From NCBI GenBank assembly GCA_051294375.1, contig CM119270.1, positions 14,916,046 to 14,980,045 of the forward strand: a stretch of 64,000 bases of DNA, read 5' to 3'. The first letter of the stretch is position 1; each line of letters begins with the position of its first letter. Source of the stretch: Paraspadella gotoi (lineage: Eukaryota > Chaetognatha). Shown in pieces: positions 11,359-27,712 of the stretch. The translations under genes were made by a program, and so were the position numbers. A model generated the notes under the pieces. The model was not told where the DNA came from. It made no database searches and worked only from the letters and a program-made list of their open reading frames with translations.

Positions 11359-11989
11359 CTAACCCTCGTGGAGCGCCGTCCGTAATTGACGTCCTGAAAT
11401 CGACGATGCCTCCGCGACAGTGGGCGAGGAGAGCCTCGGCGACTTCGCGACGCGACGATGGCCGAGGTCGTTTTAATTTCGGCCAGAGGTGGAGGATGTT
11501 CGGCTTCGGGGATCCGCCGTGTCGTGGACCTCGGAACCTGTTCAAGAGAAGTCTTTTTCCCCCACATTTCCTTAAATCAATTATTTCATTGATGGAGCAA
11601 ATATTTTATTTATCAATATCAACTTTTGTCTTGATCTCACTCGACTCAATACAAAAGAGATTGAGGAACCTACCTCTCTCCAGCAACCATCTCACAACTT
11701 CGAGTGGCCGTGAAAAGCTGCGACATCGAGAGGCGTCCAATTGGCTTTGTCGGCGGCGAGGATGTCGGCGCCGGCGTCGACGAGGCGCTGGACGATCTCC
11801 AAGCATCCGCCCTCACAGGCCAGAGCCAAGACGGTCTTGTCCTTGCGGAGGCGGACGGAGAGTTGGAGGTCGAGTTCGTCGCGGGCGCGGAGGTGGGAGA
11901 TAAGACGTCGACGGCCTGGTTAGAGTTAGGGATGATTAGAAAAAGAATGGGGTGCAGCGGTAGTATTTCATACCCCGTTTTCCGATTAT

Positions 11990-12786
11990 TCAAACTTTGA
12001 TTACAACTCACTTGAACTCTTCGGCAAGAGCCGCGAATCCTAGCGGCGATCTTCCACTCCAGTCCTCGTCGAGTGGCATTGCGGCTCCTCCTCTAAGAGC
12101 CTCTGGAGTTGCTGGACATCCTTCCGATCGGCAGCCCTCGATCGCCTGGAAAACGATATATATGTAGTTTTAATGAGAGGATCCGACAAAAGTCAACAAC
12201 TTGCAAAATGGAATAAAAATTACAATGAGAACGTTGATTTTAATTAAGTTCTTAATAAAAATAATTAAGTAAAAATTAGGAGAAATAACTAAAACATCAA
12301 TTAGAGCAAGAACTCGCCTCGAAGACCGTCATCCCGTCTTCAAATGCGTCGATGAAAACTCCGTCGTCGACGTCGTTCGCTCGAAATCGATCGAAGGCGA
12401 CCCGGCCTCGAGGGCAGCGGGGTTGAAGGCGAGCAAGACGGGCGTGGCCCCGTCGGGCGAACGGGCGACAAGTCCAAGTCCGCCCCGCCCGGCGCCTCAG
12501 CGAACTGGCTGCACCGGATACACGTCTCGGTCGCACCCCCAACACCGCCGCCCGCACAAGGAGTTTGGTCGAAGCTCAGCATCGCCTGCGGAGAAGGAGA
12601 GGAAGTGTGGCATAGAGCGGGCGGGGCCGTCATCGTCTCGGAGGCGTTGCTGTTGGGATTCGTTGCTTATATTTTTGTGGTGGGATGATGGAGAGGATGC
12701 CGATTCTTTTTAAGAAAGAGGGGGGAAAAAAGCGGGAAAATTTAAAAGTTAATTCGAGGAAGAAAAAAACGCGAAATGAATTCGAG

Positions 12787-12876
<90 letters not shown>

Positions 12877-12944
12877 TAAGATCCGCGCGTTTGACCCAGT
12901 TAGCGTTGGCCCCGGCCTGAGAGCGGAGAGAGAGAGAGAGAGAT

Positions 12945-13002
<58 letters not shown>

Positions 13003-13786
13003 GAGAGGTCAATGATCTCTCGATGTTCGACGTTGCCCCTCGCTCGCGTTCATTTCGCGCGCGCGTGCCTGGGGGATTTTTTATATCTCTTATCTTTTTT
13101 AACTTATTACATTTTTTTATTATTATTATTATTATCCGAATGAAGACCGCGTTACTCTCGTGCCGTGGCTCATAGGGAACATTGATTTCTCTCGACAATG
13201 CGCGTTCGTGGCCGCTATTCATTCGATCCTCTTCCTCTTCTGCCTTCTCTTCCTCGCGCTGAAGTCAAATACCTGTTGATCAAGATCATGTCCTCGTAGA
13301 CTCTTTCCCAATAACGATAGCTATAATATTAGGAATTTATTAAATGATAACAGCGAAACTTTCGCAACATCATCGCTGCAATAAATCACGATTCACGACG
13401 ATCAACGCCAACCAGCTTATCTTTCACTTGCCCATGCTTCTTCCTTATCCTAATCCAACCATCATATTTCGCTTCCGTTCTCGAACATTTTTTTTAAACA
13501 ATATTTTTTTTTATCTCCACTGTTTATATCTTTTTTAAGCAAAAAGAATCTTAATTTGTTGGACCGAAATATGAACGTTAAGATCGAAAAGAATTTTGTA
13601 TTGGTTGCCGTGAAAAGGATTGACGGTGAGGATAAGTATAAAGGAGGCGATTGGGTTCGATATTTGCGCTGGTGAGAGCGAGATGCGAGATTGGCGATCG
13701 CCCATTGCCGATTGGAATGGGTCGAGTTGGGGAGAATTATGTGATGTTTGACGTGGATTAACGGAAAAGTTAATGACAATACAGAA

Positions 13787-13871
<85 letters not shown>

Positions 13872-14434
13872 TGATATCGGAGTCAAGAGGGAGTGGATGT
13901 CCTCGTCGCGAAAAAAAAACGAGAAAGCGGGAGGCGGAAGGTCGGACATCGACTCGGGTTGAAAGGGGGGGGGGGGTTATCAAGCGCGTTGAGCCGTTCA
14001 GGGTCGGGGAAAGACTGTAATGGTTATTGATTAAAACGAGATGATATCCTCGCTATTTAATTGTTTTATTGGAGTAGCTATTACTTTTGTAATTGTTAAC
14101 AATGAATTTTATTCTGATATAATTATATATATATATAACTATATCTATTTTATTTATATTACCTAATATAATATTATAATAATATTCCTCTTTTTCATAT
14201 ATAACTACAGTTATCATTATGTTAATATCTTACAAGTGCATGTTTCTTCACTCAATGACATCATTTCAGAATTTTGACCATCAATCCAATCGGGCGATGA
14301 ACTCGATTCGGGTTTCAAACCTCGAGTTTCAAAACCGCCGGTTTTTCACGTGTAACATTCATGTGTTCACCTGGCGCAACTTCACGAATTCGAGTCACGT
14401 GTAAATGTTTTGGGTCGTCATAAAGACCGAAGGA

Positions 14435-14528
<94 letters not shown>

Positions 14529-14530
14529 CC
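11990..14530. repeat. Tandem duplication, copy A (~2.54 kb)
   Basis: Matches 14549-17125 in the same orientation, spanning ankyrin exons 1-2, four GA blocks, an intergenic stretch and a terminal (CT)n run. Differences are mostly single-base indels in homopolymers or dinucleotides, plus a few diverged patches (about 13270-13300 against 15865-15925, and 14170-14260 against 16810-16860). The copy ends in the CT run at 14440-14529, where copy B begins. Confidence 0.9.
12012..12613 (-). pseudogene. Duplicate of ankyrin exons 1-2, frame-broken (copy A)
   Basis: Exon 2 copy 12012-12145 is 134 bp against 138 bp in copy B; exon 1 copy 12318-12613 is 296 bp against 306 bp. The missing bases break the frame several times, for example loss of one C in 'cttccggc' and of CT in 'catcctcttccg'. 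Copy B remains open (VLGVRPETCIRCSQFAEG, DDGVFIDAFEDGMTVFE). This is either a decayed duplicate or, more likely, the same locus assembled twice with uncorrected errors. Confidence 0.75.
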
Positions 14531-14548
14531 TCATTTATTTTCGATTTT

Positions 14549-17136
<2,588 letters not shown>

Positions 17137-17171
17137 TTTTCCCTCGATCCAACTCCCCCCCTTCTCCACAG

Positions 17172-19395
17172 CTCACCAAACTCACCATGCCTTCCAACGT
17201 GGCTCGAATCAGCCGCGCTCGTCAACGCCAACCGCAGCGGCGACAGCGGCGTCGTCCTCCGGAACAGCAGCAGCGGCGGCAGCGGTGGCGTCGTTTCCGG
17301 TCGCTTCGTTGCCTCGCCAGATTCCGCCCCCGGGATTCCGGCCTTTGGGACCCAGAGCGCCCCCTTCGGAGCCTATTAGGTCAGGAGTGGGAGGAAGAAG
17401 GGAAGGAAGACGACGACGATGACTAGGAGAATGACTACAACGACAATGAGTAAATGAAAAGGACAAAAAGACAACGATCATGTTGAATAACAACAACAAC
17501 AACTGAATGGTCGATATAATGTGTTTAATCGCCTGAAACGTTTCGTGGTGAGATACTGAACGGTTGGTGACACTTCTTTTTAGGCCTCATTAAGCGTCAT
17601 TAGTAATGAAGTAGCGTGAGGATTTTTTTAACGTTACTTACTGACTTAGTAAGAAGCCGATTTGAACTGGGATAACAAATTGCAAGTAGCACTCCTCCGT
17701 GATTATGACAAGGTGTGGCGGTATATTCACACCGCCTCACATCCGCCAGCCTTCAGCCAAAATCCATTGGCTCAGAGGGGGAACACCATCCCAGGCGTTG
17801 TGTTCCATCCACAGTCCTAACGACTTCCCTCTGCGTTGGCAAAGCGAGACCGTCCTAGGGTTAACGCGCCAGTGACTGGAGGCTTCACTGAGGGTCGGTA
17901 GTCCCCAAAGCCAACAATGAGATGCCCCATCCCTTTGGGCATCACAGTCTCCCCGACTCTTGCCATAAAGGCCTTTTTCCTTTTTTTTTCGTTCCATATT
18001 CCATTAAAAAAAAAACCATTGCCCCAGAATCTCGGCGTCATCCGCTGGGCGAACATCCGGTTGGGCGTCGTCTACATCCGGGGAGGCAACTTCCGGTCCC
18101 CGCGTCTCCAGTCTGCCGATGAATATTATCGGCGCGAGAGAAGGAGCCGGAGGAGGAGGAGGATGGGGAACCCAAGGATCAGCGGGAAGCGGCGCTCTTG
18201 GTGCGAATCTACGATTTGTGATAAATTCACTGATTTCTTGGATTTCTATCGTTGTTTAATCGTTGTTTAATCTGTTTTGTTTTTGCATCATTTTTTTATG
18301 CTTGTGGATTGTTGAGACTCCAAATTATCTTTTCTTTTTATATCAATGTAAAGTACGTTTAAACTCTGCTTTTTTTTCCTTTCCATTTCGTTAAGATTCA
18401 TCGCCATTTGCACACCCTCCTCCACTGATGGGAACTTCTCCCATGCTCCCTACGCTAATGGGAACTTCGCCGCTGCATCCGCCTACAGCGATGGGAACCT
18501 CCCCTTTGCTGCCGCCAGGATGCTCGCCTCACCTCCCACCGCCGAACTGGATCAAATCTCACACTCAAGGTGAAATAGAATTTGTTTTTACTCATTTGTT
18601 TCTATTTATTTTTTTTTTTGAATACATATAAATTTTATTAATATATTTATTTAATTATTTAAGTCTGTATTTATTTATCTACTATTTCAAAATCTTCACA
18701 TTTTTGCTAAATTATTAATTCAATTTTGACTTGGCTGTTATTTTGTTTCCCTAGAGCGACAGTCATCCTCTTTTGATCAGCGCGACCTCTGGAGCGGAAA
18801 AAGAGAAAGAGATTTCTTTTCCGGTAACAAACAAAGGGTTTTCCCAGCATCAGAAATGATTTAGGCTAAATTTCAGCTCTTATTTCCAGTTATTTTGGCC
18901 TTAAGATTCATTCTATCATATTTAGCTATCTATCATATTTAGCTTATTTATTGAATGGATGGATAATTTTTATATGGTTGTACCAATTTCATTTAATATC
19001 TTTTTATTTAATAACTGTAGATACGCCGCCGCCCCGGCACGACGATTTCTCTCGCGGCCCGCGCCGAGATTCCGGCGCCAGAGAGGCCATCGAGTTGGAG
19101 GATGACGCCGTTTTGGCGGTGGGTTCGCCGCCGAGCTCCAGTCTACCGCCGGCGTTTAATCAGCCCCCGCCACCATTCGGCTCATCGCCCGGCGGGTCGA
19201 GTTTTGTCGCTCTCCCCGCCGGGCTCCCCGGGCTTCGGGACTTCTCCTGCATCACCGCCTTTCGACGCTCCTCCGCTGATGGGCGTGGCGCCTGCGGGGT
19301 TCGTGGCAGCGGCGGCGCCGTCGCCGCTCATGCCGCCGCCCCCGTTGCCGCCGGGCGTGGATCTCTCGAAGCCGCCGCCGGGTTTCTCGTCATGA
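17172..19395 (+). CDS. Pro/Gly/Ser-rich protein, 3' exons (RNA-processing type suspected)
   Basis: Five exons with consistent phases: 17172-17379 (AG|A), 18028-18200 (G|AT), 18396-18569 (G|AG), 18755-18823 (G|AT), 19021-19395. Translation: QTHHAFQRGSNQPRSSTP, PRQIPPPGFRPLGPRAPP, SLPMNIIGAREGAGGGGG, four PPLMGTSP-like repeats, NWIKSHTQ, an RS/RD-type stretch (WSGKRERDFFSG, SRGPRRDSGAREA), then MPPPPLPPGVDLSKPPPGF and stop. A one-base indel between about 19205 and 19245 separates the frame entering the last exon from the one giving the C-terminus. The composition recalls C-terminal tails of SR-related, CTD-associated factors (SCAF4/8), but no RRM or CID is present, so function is unassigned. 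5' exons were not found; upstream DNA is the duplicated block. Confidence 0.55.
17380..18027 (+). other. Intron of Pro-rich gene containing a dispersed repeat
   Basis: A 648 bp intron with a weak donor (GTCAGG) and an acceptor after 'ccattgccccag'. Its second half is dominated by the dispersed element listed at 17710-17952. Confidence 0.5.
17710..17952 (-). repeat. Dispersed SINE-like element, copy 1
   Basis: Reverse-complement copy of the sequences at about 41520-41800 and 42085-42345. Shared blocks include 'gttggctttgggg', 'ccgaccctcagt', 'cggtctcgc', 'aggactgtggatggaacac' and 'ctgagccaat'. It ends in GGCGGTGTGAATATACCGCC, whose termini can pair. It is short, non-coding and multi-copy, so SINE-like or a small non-autonomous transposon; no target-site duplication was established. 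Confidence 0.75.
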
Positions 19396-20522
19396 GTTGA
19401 CTTGAAAAACAAAAGACGTCGAGGATTCTGACGACGACGTAAGAACTCAAAGATTCCCCGCACATTTCTAGGAAATCGGACCCAAATTAGTTTGACGCGA
19501 AAACTCAGCTTTTACCTTCGGATTCACTAATTAGGAATTAAAATGAAGTCGTGTGAAGAAGAGTGCGAATGAATGTGAAAGCGGATCAATTTTGATAGAA
19601 ACAAAATTAATGAAAGTTTTTTAGCAATATTTGATTTTCGGGTTTTATTACTGATGCGGCTTTTATTTACCATAGGCTTAATTTCGACCACCTTATATTA
19701 TTTAATTAATTAATAACAGATTATCCTTTGCCGAAAACTAAAGACATACTTTTGACGGGAATCACAATAATGACTTATCATGGAGTTGAATTATGCATGT
19801 ACCTAAAAAAAAAGGCGTTTGCATTTTCTGTTGTACATCCCGTTATCGATAACTACAGAAGCATTGAAACGAAACTAATAGTGAACCAATTATTAATTTT
19901 GGGCAACTAACAATTCAAATATTATTATATTATATATATAGTCATTTCTAGGTCTCTAGCTGATTCTGATCCACCAAAATAAACTTCATGGTCAATTTTA
20001 TTTCTTATATATTGTAAAAACTACGATTTTTGAAACCCACAGCCCCAATTACACTTTCTGTTGTTGTTGATACGAAATAAAATCGGTTTATTGTTGTTTT
20101 CTTGTTATTAATTCTCATCGCGAATTTAAACTTTCGTGTGATGAAAATATAAAAAAGGAGGGGAAAATTGTAAAGAATTCATTTCCGGGTAAAATATTTT
20201 TTGTGAGATAACAGTCAATAGTGAGGAACATACGTGCAATAAAATCGCATATATTGCGGTTTAGTCTTCCGTATTAAAATAGGATTTTGAAATACAATTT
20301 CCACTTGACAAAATAGTTTATTTTGGGAGCCATTATCGCACGTACAGACGAAAACGAAGAGTTAAAAAAATGATGATCCTGAAATTATTTATTTATTTTT
20401 CGCTAGCGCAAAAAAAAACATAAAAAAACACGGAGTTAAAACAAAAAAGATAGAAAGTTCGGTGAACAAAGTCAAGGACCGGGGCAAAGAGTAAAACTAT
20501 CGTTCACTTCGCGATAAAATCG
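19396..20522. other. AT-rich spacer between convergent genes
   Basis: 3' flanks of the Pro-rich gene (+) and calpain (-). 'aaaataaac' near 19976 and 'gaaataaaatc' near 20071 could be plus-strand poly(A) signals, and 'tatttattttt' near 20388 a minus-strand one. No coding frame is supported. Confidence 0.5.
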
Positions 20523-23500
20523 TCACGTGTAAAGAACAGCATTCATGAAGCATTCCCGGTCGATCATGATTTTGCCGCAAAGTCGCACGGAGTGTGTGGA
20601 CATCTTTTCGTCCTGCCGCATGAGGCGCTTCAACTTGGCGACGCACTGGAGGAAGTCTTCGAAGTGGACGCGGCCTTCGCGGTCGCCGTAGCGGAGGACG
20701 AGGATCTGCGGAGGAGGAGGAAGAGGATGTTGAAATGGTGGCGACAAGTAGGAAGTTTCATTACGTTCAAATATTTAAATCGAAAATATTTGCTAATTGC
20801 TACTGAATCCCAATATGGGGATATGATGATGGATTAGTTTGGTAAGCCTCAGGTCAACTTTACCAACGTGTACTACTGTAATAACTACAATAAAATCAAT
20901 CTAATACGATTAAATACTGCGATGCTTCAAAATCTATATTGGCCATACCTTGAAAGTATCCAGGCTAATTTGAAATCCCAGAGATGACAACGCTTTTCGA
21001 AGTTCGAAACCCTCCATGCTCCCTTGCTGTTGACGATCGAATTCGACGAAAATGTCCTAAATTTTCACGCAATCAAATCCACTTTTATCCATGACGACAC
21101 GGTCCAGCTTTGAACCTTTTGATTTGGCCTCAAAAAAGGACAACTTGGGCTCCAACAACCGACCAATGTCTACCCCCATCTCACTTTGGCCTTGAGAACT
21201 GTCGTCCAGAGAAGCGAAAACTGTTCGTAGTCGATCTTCCCCACGAACTCTTCGTCCGCAAGCGCCATCAACGTCTTTGACGTCTCCGCCGAGAATTTCA
21301 TGAACCAAGACTCCTTTTTGAAGGCTTGGTGCAGCACCTCCTGTGAGTGGACGAGACGAAGTATCTAATATAAAATGTCTCCATGTATCATACATACAAC
21401 CATTATAATATTTAGAATTAAGTGAAAAAGCTTGATTTTGTTTCAACAACGATTTTTATTTTTATTTTTATTTTTCGGCTTTATTTCAAGTCTTCAACAG
21501 CGATTGACAATTTGTCAAACGCTGATGAAGGCTTAAAAATCGTGCATTATGGTGGACTAAAATCCACCAACCGTTCATCAACGGCCATGGTGCAGGAAGA
21601 GAGTCATTCGCCTCCCAGCCCAAAGGTTCGCTTAACCAGACAGGCCGACAGACCGACCGAAAAGTGAAGAGTTTGCTCAGTGATCATTGATTATACTTAG
21701 CTCCAACCTTGAGAGCGAAGGCGTCCAGTCTCTCCTCCGGCTCGTCAGCAGCAGAGCGGAACAGACGTCGCAGCTGCGCCTCTCGTCGTCAGCGCGGCGC
21801 GCAGCGTCCTCGTCGCCGTCGACGACATCGTCGCGGGATCGTCGTAAACGTCGTCGTCTTCGTCTTCTTCGTTCTCTGCGATGAGATCGAGGCTGGAATC
21901 AAGAATGTCACGTGACACGCGGCGACGACGGAAACCCGTGTGACGCTTGACGCGACGCTGTCGACTCATTCGGATGTCGTCCACGACTCTGACGGGGAGA
22001 TTTGCACGATAGTTCGCAAAGTCAGATTGCGCTGGGCGCTGTGCCGCCGAGGAAAAGGAAAGAAGAAGTAATCCGATGTCAGATGATACACCATCGACCG
22101 ACCTGACGGAAGTGTCCATGCTTGTCGGCGGAGTTGATGTTCGACGGGCTTCTTGGCGGTGAAGACTCGGAGGATGAAGTTGGCCTCCTCGTTGGGGCGG
22201 AAGGTCGAGGGGATGATCACGTAATCGCCGGGTTTCAGGCGCAGTCGCAGGGAGACCTGGCGAAGCCAAAACGAAATGTTTTAAATTTAATTTGCATATT
22301 ACAGTGATTAAATCAATAATTCTTTCAGAGGATCACTCAGTCTGATTATTACTTGTGATTATTACGAGTGATCAATCACCCGGCTTAAACACTAAAAAAC
22401 TCTTATATGTAACTCGTGATTTAAAATATTTTGGTCAAATAGTTTTATCCCAAGTCTCCTGATTAAACATTCTTATTAGATTTTTTAGATGTCATAGAAA
22501 GTAGCAACTGCTTGTAAATAATACAATTTCTGCAATTGTTGCCAATGTCTTTGTGGTAAAAAAATTAAAAACGAATTCTACGGTTCTTTAGCTTTCTTGT
22601 GCAGCTAAAAGATATTCAGAATTATAATTGCTATATAATAATAATTAGCAATAGTTTGAGTAATTATATATAATAATCTACTCTTCAAACCTCTCTCGAC
22701 TTGCAGAACATCGAGACGGCGTTGGGCGCGTTATCTCGGAACCATTGTTGATCGAACACGCTGTCACGTCGACGCGCGGGGTCTCCTTCGTCGTCGTGGT
22801 CGTCGTCACCGCTGCCGGCGTCGTACAGGGCGAATCCGATGGAATGGAAGGAGAGGCCCTGCTTGAGGTAGCGTCGTCGATCCTTCTGCATCAAAGCGAT
22901 GATGCAGGTGCAGAGGCCTGAGGGTTGAGTTTAAAAAAGAGAATGACATCAGATTTACCGGCAAAATGCGTCATAACAACATCAATCTTAGGCAATAGGC
23001 ATATCCTTAACGCCATGGGCTTGTAACTCGTATTCGAAAGAGGGGCCCTGTAAAAATAAACGTTTTCTCTTTAAATTGACTCCTTTTAAAATTTTTCAAA
23101 TCAACCACACAACATAAGGGCGCATCACAGATCATCGTTCGGTGACCGAAAAACGATCGCTAAGCGTTTCCACCATTTATTTCTCATCGAAATAAAAGAA
23201 AAGAATGCCCAGAGTAAAAGAGTTGGTCGAGTACAACAGTGTACTGTGCCTGGATTCATCTCAACCGAAATAAACTCGCAATTTCGTGAGATTTTCTTGC
23301 ATCACTTTTAAATCTTTGCTTCCAGTTTTTATTTTTATTTACCTCCGTTTATCCACCTTCAAGTCACAACTTAACAACGCATAATTAAAATCAGGGTGTT
23401 AGGCTTTTTTAGCCTTTAAAATTTGAATTTTATCAACTAATGGAAAATACATTAAGATGAAAAAACTTTGTCTTTTATTTTTGTTTTCAGTTTTCTTTCG

Positions 23501-24047
23501 TCGGTGAAAAATTTAAATTTCAACCGGAATCTTTTGAGCGGAAAAATTGTGATTGATTCATGGACGACACTTTGTTTATCCAGGTGACTCAAATTTCACA
23601 AACGATGACGTTGTTTTGTAATTCTTTTTTTAAAAATGAGTTTAATTTAGAGAGTAAACGCTTAAATGTCATTATGCAAATCGAATTAAGGTTTTTATGG
23701 ACTTTTAGCCTGTTTAGGCTAGCATCGGCATTGACAACGTCGTCATCAACTCGCCGTCGTCAACTTAAACATCGTCGTCCCGGATTCGTGGTCAACGTTC
23801 AAAGCCTTCCAACCTTCGGCGCAGTTATCGTCGGGTTCCTCGAGACTGAAGGCGTACTGCGGATTCGTCCAGAACGTGTCGACGAAGTTCTTGCAGCCTC
23901 CGGCGTTGACGTGACGCGTCCACGAACCGTGCTCGTAGAAAACCTCGAACTTGTCGTCGCGGTGATCGTCGTCCTCGTCGTCGTCGGCGTCTTCCTGATA
24001 CGAATCGGTCTCCACGCCTAAAATGATTTCACTCGGATACAAAAATG

Positions 24048-24099
<52 letters not shown>

Positions 24100-24192
24100 A
24101 CACCTAGAGTGACGAGTTCAAGATGGTGAAATGTCTGACAAAATCTTGGCAACTCATCCAACTCATCCCAACTCATCCTCTCTCTCTCTTCT

Positions 24193-24233
<41 letters not shown>

Positions 24234-27200
24234 GCTCTCTCATCTCTCTCTCTCTCTCTCTTTCTCTCACACCTAGAGTGACGAGTTCCAAGATGGTGAA
24301 ATGTCTGACAAAATCTTGGCAACTCATCCAACTCATCCAACTCATACCAAACTCATCCAACTCTCCTCTTGCTTCTCTCTCCTCTCTCTTTCTCTCGTCT
24401 CTCTGCTTTCCTGCTCACACCTAGGAGTGACGAGTTCCAAGATGGTGAAATGTCTGAGAAAATCTTGGAAACTCATCCAAAATTCTCCGTCGTCGCCGAA
24501 CGTGACGTCCAACTCCTTTTTTGTGACCTCGTCGAGGGTTTCCCATTCGGGGCTGAAAATATTGATTGATTGACTGTTTGAGTGACTGAATTTAAGGAAA
24601 TCACAAATCGCTGATGCTCTAAATAAAAGTGTACTGATAGATTTATTGTTTGAGAAAGAACCAATGGAGATTTTGGATAGATCAATATGCATTGATTGTT
24701 TTGATTCATGAAAAAGTATGTATATTTAATGATTGATTCGTTGATTCATTGGCTAAATAATTGATTCATTCATTCATTGAATCATTCATTGATTGATTGA
24801 TTCGTACATCTATAACCCTTTGAATTCACCGATTGATTCATTGATTCATTCAATCATTCCTTCATTGATTCATCATTGATTCAAACGACAAAATCTCTGG
24901 CAAGTGGCCACCTTCCGTCGCTCCAGGCTCCGTTCCACTCGATGTCGTTTCCCCAAACGTTGAGGATTCTCAAGAGATGAAGTTCTTCGCCGTCGTCGTC
25001 CAGCGGCTCCAGAGTCACCATCCCTTTCAAGAAGAAGAAAAGGAAAAAAGGATCCTTTCATTTCAAGTTTTTATTTTTATTTATGTTTTTTCTATTTATC
25101 TTTTATCTTATTGTCGAGTTTTTCCCAGTAAAATAAACATTAGGCCGGTTAAAACCTGAGTTATCAAAATTGGTGCTCTTATTAAGAGGTTAACTGCCAT
25201 TTTAAAACTATTTTTGGTTAAATATATTTCTTTAATGATTCAATGGTAAAATAAAATAAAATAAAATTCACACTTAACTTCATAATGGGATAACTAATTC
25301 AACTCATTATAATCGCTGTGAATTACTCCTACCAATTCATATGTAAATTTGTGACACAAAACCAACGACATCGCATCATCAGTGCCCGTTTAGGTCTGCC
25401 ACCATCTTCTCACACAAATCCCTCGTTCCCACCACCACCCCTATTTTTTTCACCCGTGACGGAGTAGGCGTGGCCCGACAGCAACCCGTTGGGCTGAACG
25501 ACGTCGAGCGTCCCGTCATTGAAGAAGCAGCTCATGGCGGCGCCCTTTTCCCTTGCACGAGTCAGGGTCTGCCAGAGATTCGGCGCCGGGTTTGAGAGAA
25601 GGAAGACTTCGCTGACGCCGCCGGTGAAGTCCTCCATCGCCTCGGAGAAGTTGCCCAGCTTTGATGGAGGAAGGGGGATGAGGGAAAGGGTTGAGAAGAG
25701 AAGTTCAGGAAGAGGTCGTGAAAATATTTAACATAAGTTTATCGGAAGGAATAGCAGTACAGCAATAGTAGAGTTTAGGAATAATAGTACGTTTATGTCC
25801 AACATTGATTTTCACAGTTTACAATTATCGATTTTCGCCTTCAATATGACAATCAATCATTCAATGTTTCACTCTATCGATCAATGAATGACTATTTAAT
25901 AATTAATTATTAAATTATTAAAACAATCAATCAATCCAAGCCTTAAAACCTGCAGCGCCTCGTAACTGCCAAAGAGCTTGGCGTAGGCCTTCTCAAGCAG
26001 AGGGCACCAGAACTCGTTCGAGTCGGGAGATCGAAGGAAGACGAGTTCCCCGTCGATGGTGGGCAGCTTGTCGTCGATCACCACCTGGGTCGAGGGAATT
26101 GATTGAATGATTGATTGATTGATTCATGCATTGATTGATTTATTCATTGATTCATTCATTCATCATTCATTTATTCATTCATTCATCGATCCTTTTATTG
26201 ATTGGTTCATTGATTAATTCTTTCTTTAACTCTTTGTTCTTTTTTTTAGCTCCTATGTATCTTTTCTTCTCAGACCAAAACCCTTTTCTTTTTTTCCTTT
26301 ATCTCCGTCCATCTCGTTCTTTCTCACCTCGATCCAAGCTCCGTATTGCCAGAAGCAAAAGCGAAAAGCTCCGACGTAGTCATCGTCGTTGAAGCTTTGG
26401 TCCGCGGGGATCACCTTTTCGAAAGAGTCCCTGTGAGTTACAAAATACAATATTTAGGGGTAAAAAATGTAAATTAACCATAAAGGTTTTTTTAAAAAGC
26501 ACAATCATTATTACTTGAAAAATTTTTTTTCTGCCAGGGCTGGCGTTTATTTTTTATTTAGTGGCTCGCAAGAATAATTTAAAAATTGACCAGTCAATGA
26601 CCACACCGTTGGCATTGAAGCACGGCTCCTACCTAAGCAAGGTGAGACCAGCGATGGCAGAAAGAAGCCAACAGTCCCCGAGTTCGCCTTGTTGAACGTC
26701 TAGACGTGAGACCCCTGTATGGAAAATGAATAAATATGTACCACTAAGCATATTAAAAAAGTATAAAATACTATGTAGAATGAAAACTAAAAAATGAGAC
26801 TGTATTTTGTCTCCGATTTGGAATTGAAAAAACAGCAGACTTCTCCACACCGAATGACCCAATCATCCCAAATGTTGAGGCTTTAAGTATAAATCCTAAA
26901 ATTCCAGGAGAATCTAAATTTAGAAATGGGTAATTAAAAAAGGGCGTTGGTTTTTTTTGGGACGAAAACCGTCAGTTTTTGATCGAGTGGCTTCTGGTTG
27001 TTTTCTTCAATTTAACAACCTTTGACCCCCCCAGCCTCCTGTACCCCAGATTCGACAGTCTAAAGCCTCCCTTTTTTTTCCAGGCGACAAAATCCCCTTC
27101 CGGTTTGTTTAATTCCTCTTCAACAATTGATCGAGTTATTGTTAGATTTCAAAACTTCACTTAACATATATTTTCATGCATCAGACAACTTCTACCCCAT

Positions 27201-27506
27201 TGGCCTTTAATGAATTTCTCACCACTACGGCCCGGCTAAAGATTTTTAAAAAAATTAAAAGAATTTATGCAAATATTTCGAGAATTTCATTCATAATTTT
27301 CCTTTTGTGAATAATTCATCTCTGTGTTGCGCGTTGGTAAAAAGATAAACTATAGGAAGTGAATTATAGCCAGACACCGTGAAGAACTTCATTGTTTTGA
27401 ATTTTTCAAATTTTTTATCTTTTGACGTGACCTTTTTTTCCTAGGAAGAGCCAGTACTAAAGAATAGAAATAAAATATTAAAGAGTAGAAAACAAAAGGA
27501 AAAGAG

Positions 27507-27581
<75 letters not shown>

Positions 27582-27677
27582 ATCTGGTTAGCAGGGGGTT
27601 TGTTATGACTTGACAGCGGATCGTTTGCCTCCTCCCCTTTCTCTCTCTTCTCTCTCTCTCCTCTCTCTTCTCTCTCT

Positions 27678-27712
<35 letters not shown>

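Noticed and set aside
23010-23050. Exon-like 'ttttacag' + GGCCCCTCTTTCGAATACG on the minus strand between calpain exons
   Set aside because: The acceptor looks good, but the encoded [11 protein letters not shown] has no place in the calpain alignment and no clear donor follows. Left out, although exon 23765-24017 ends with uncertain phase.
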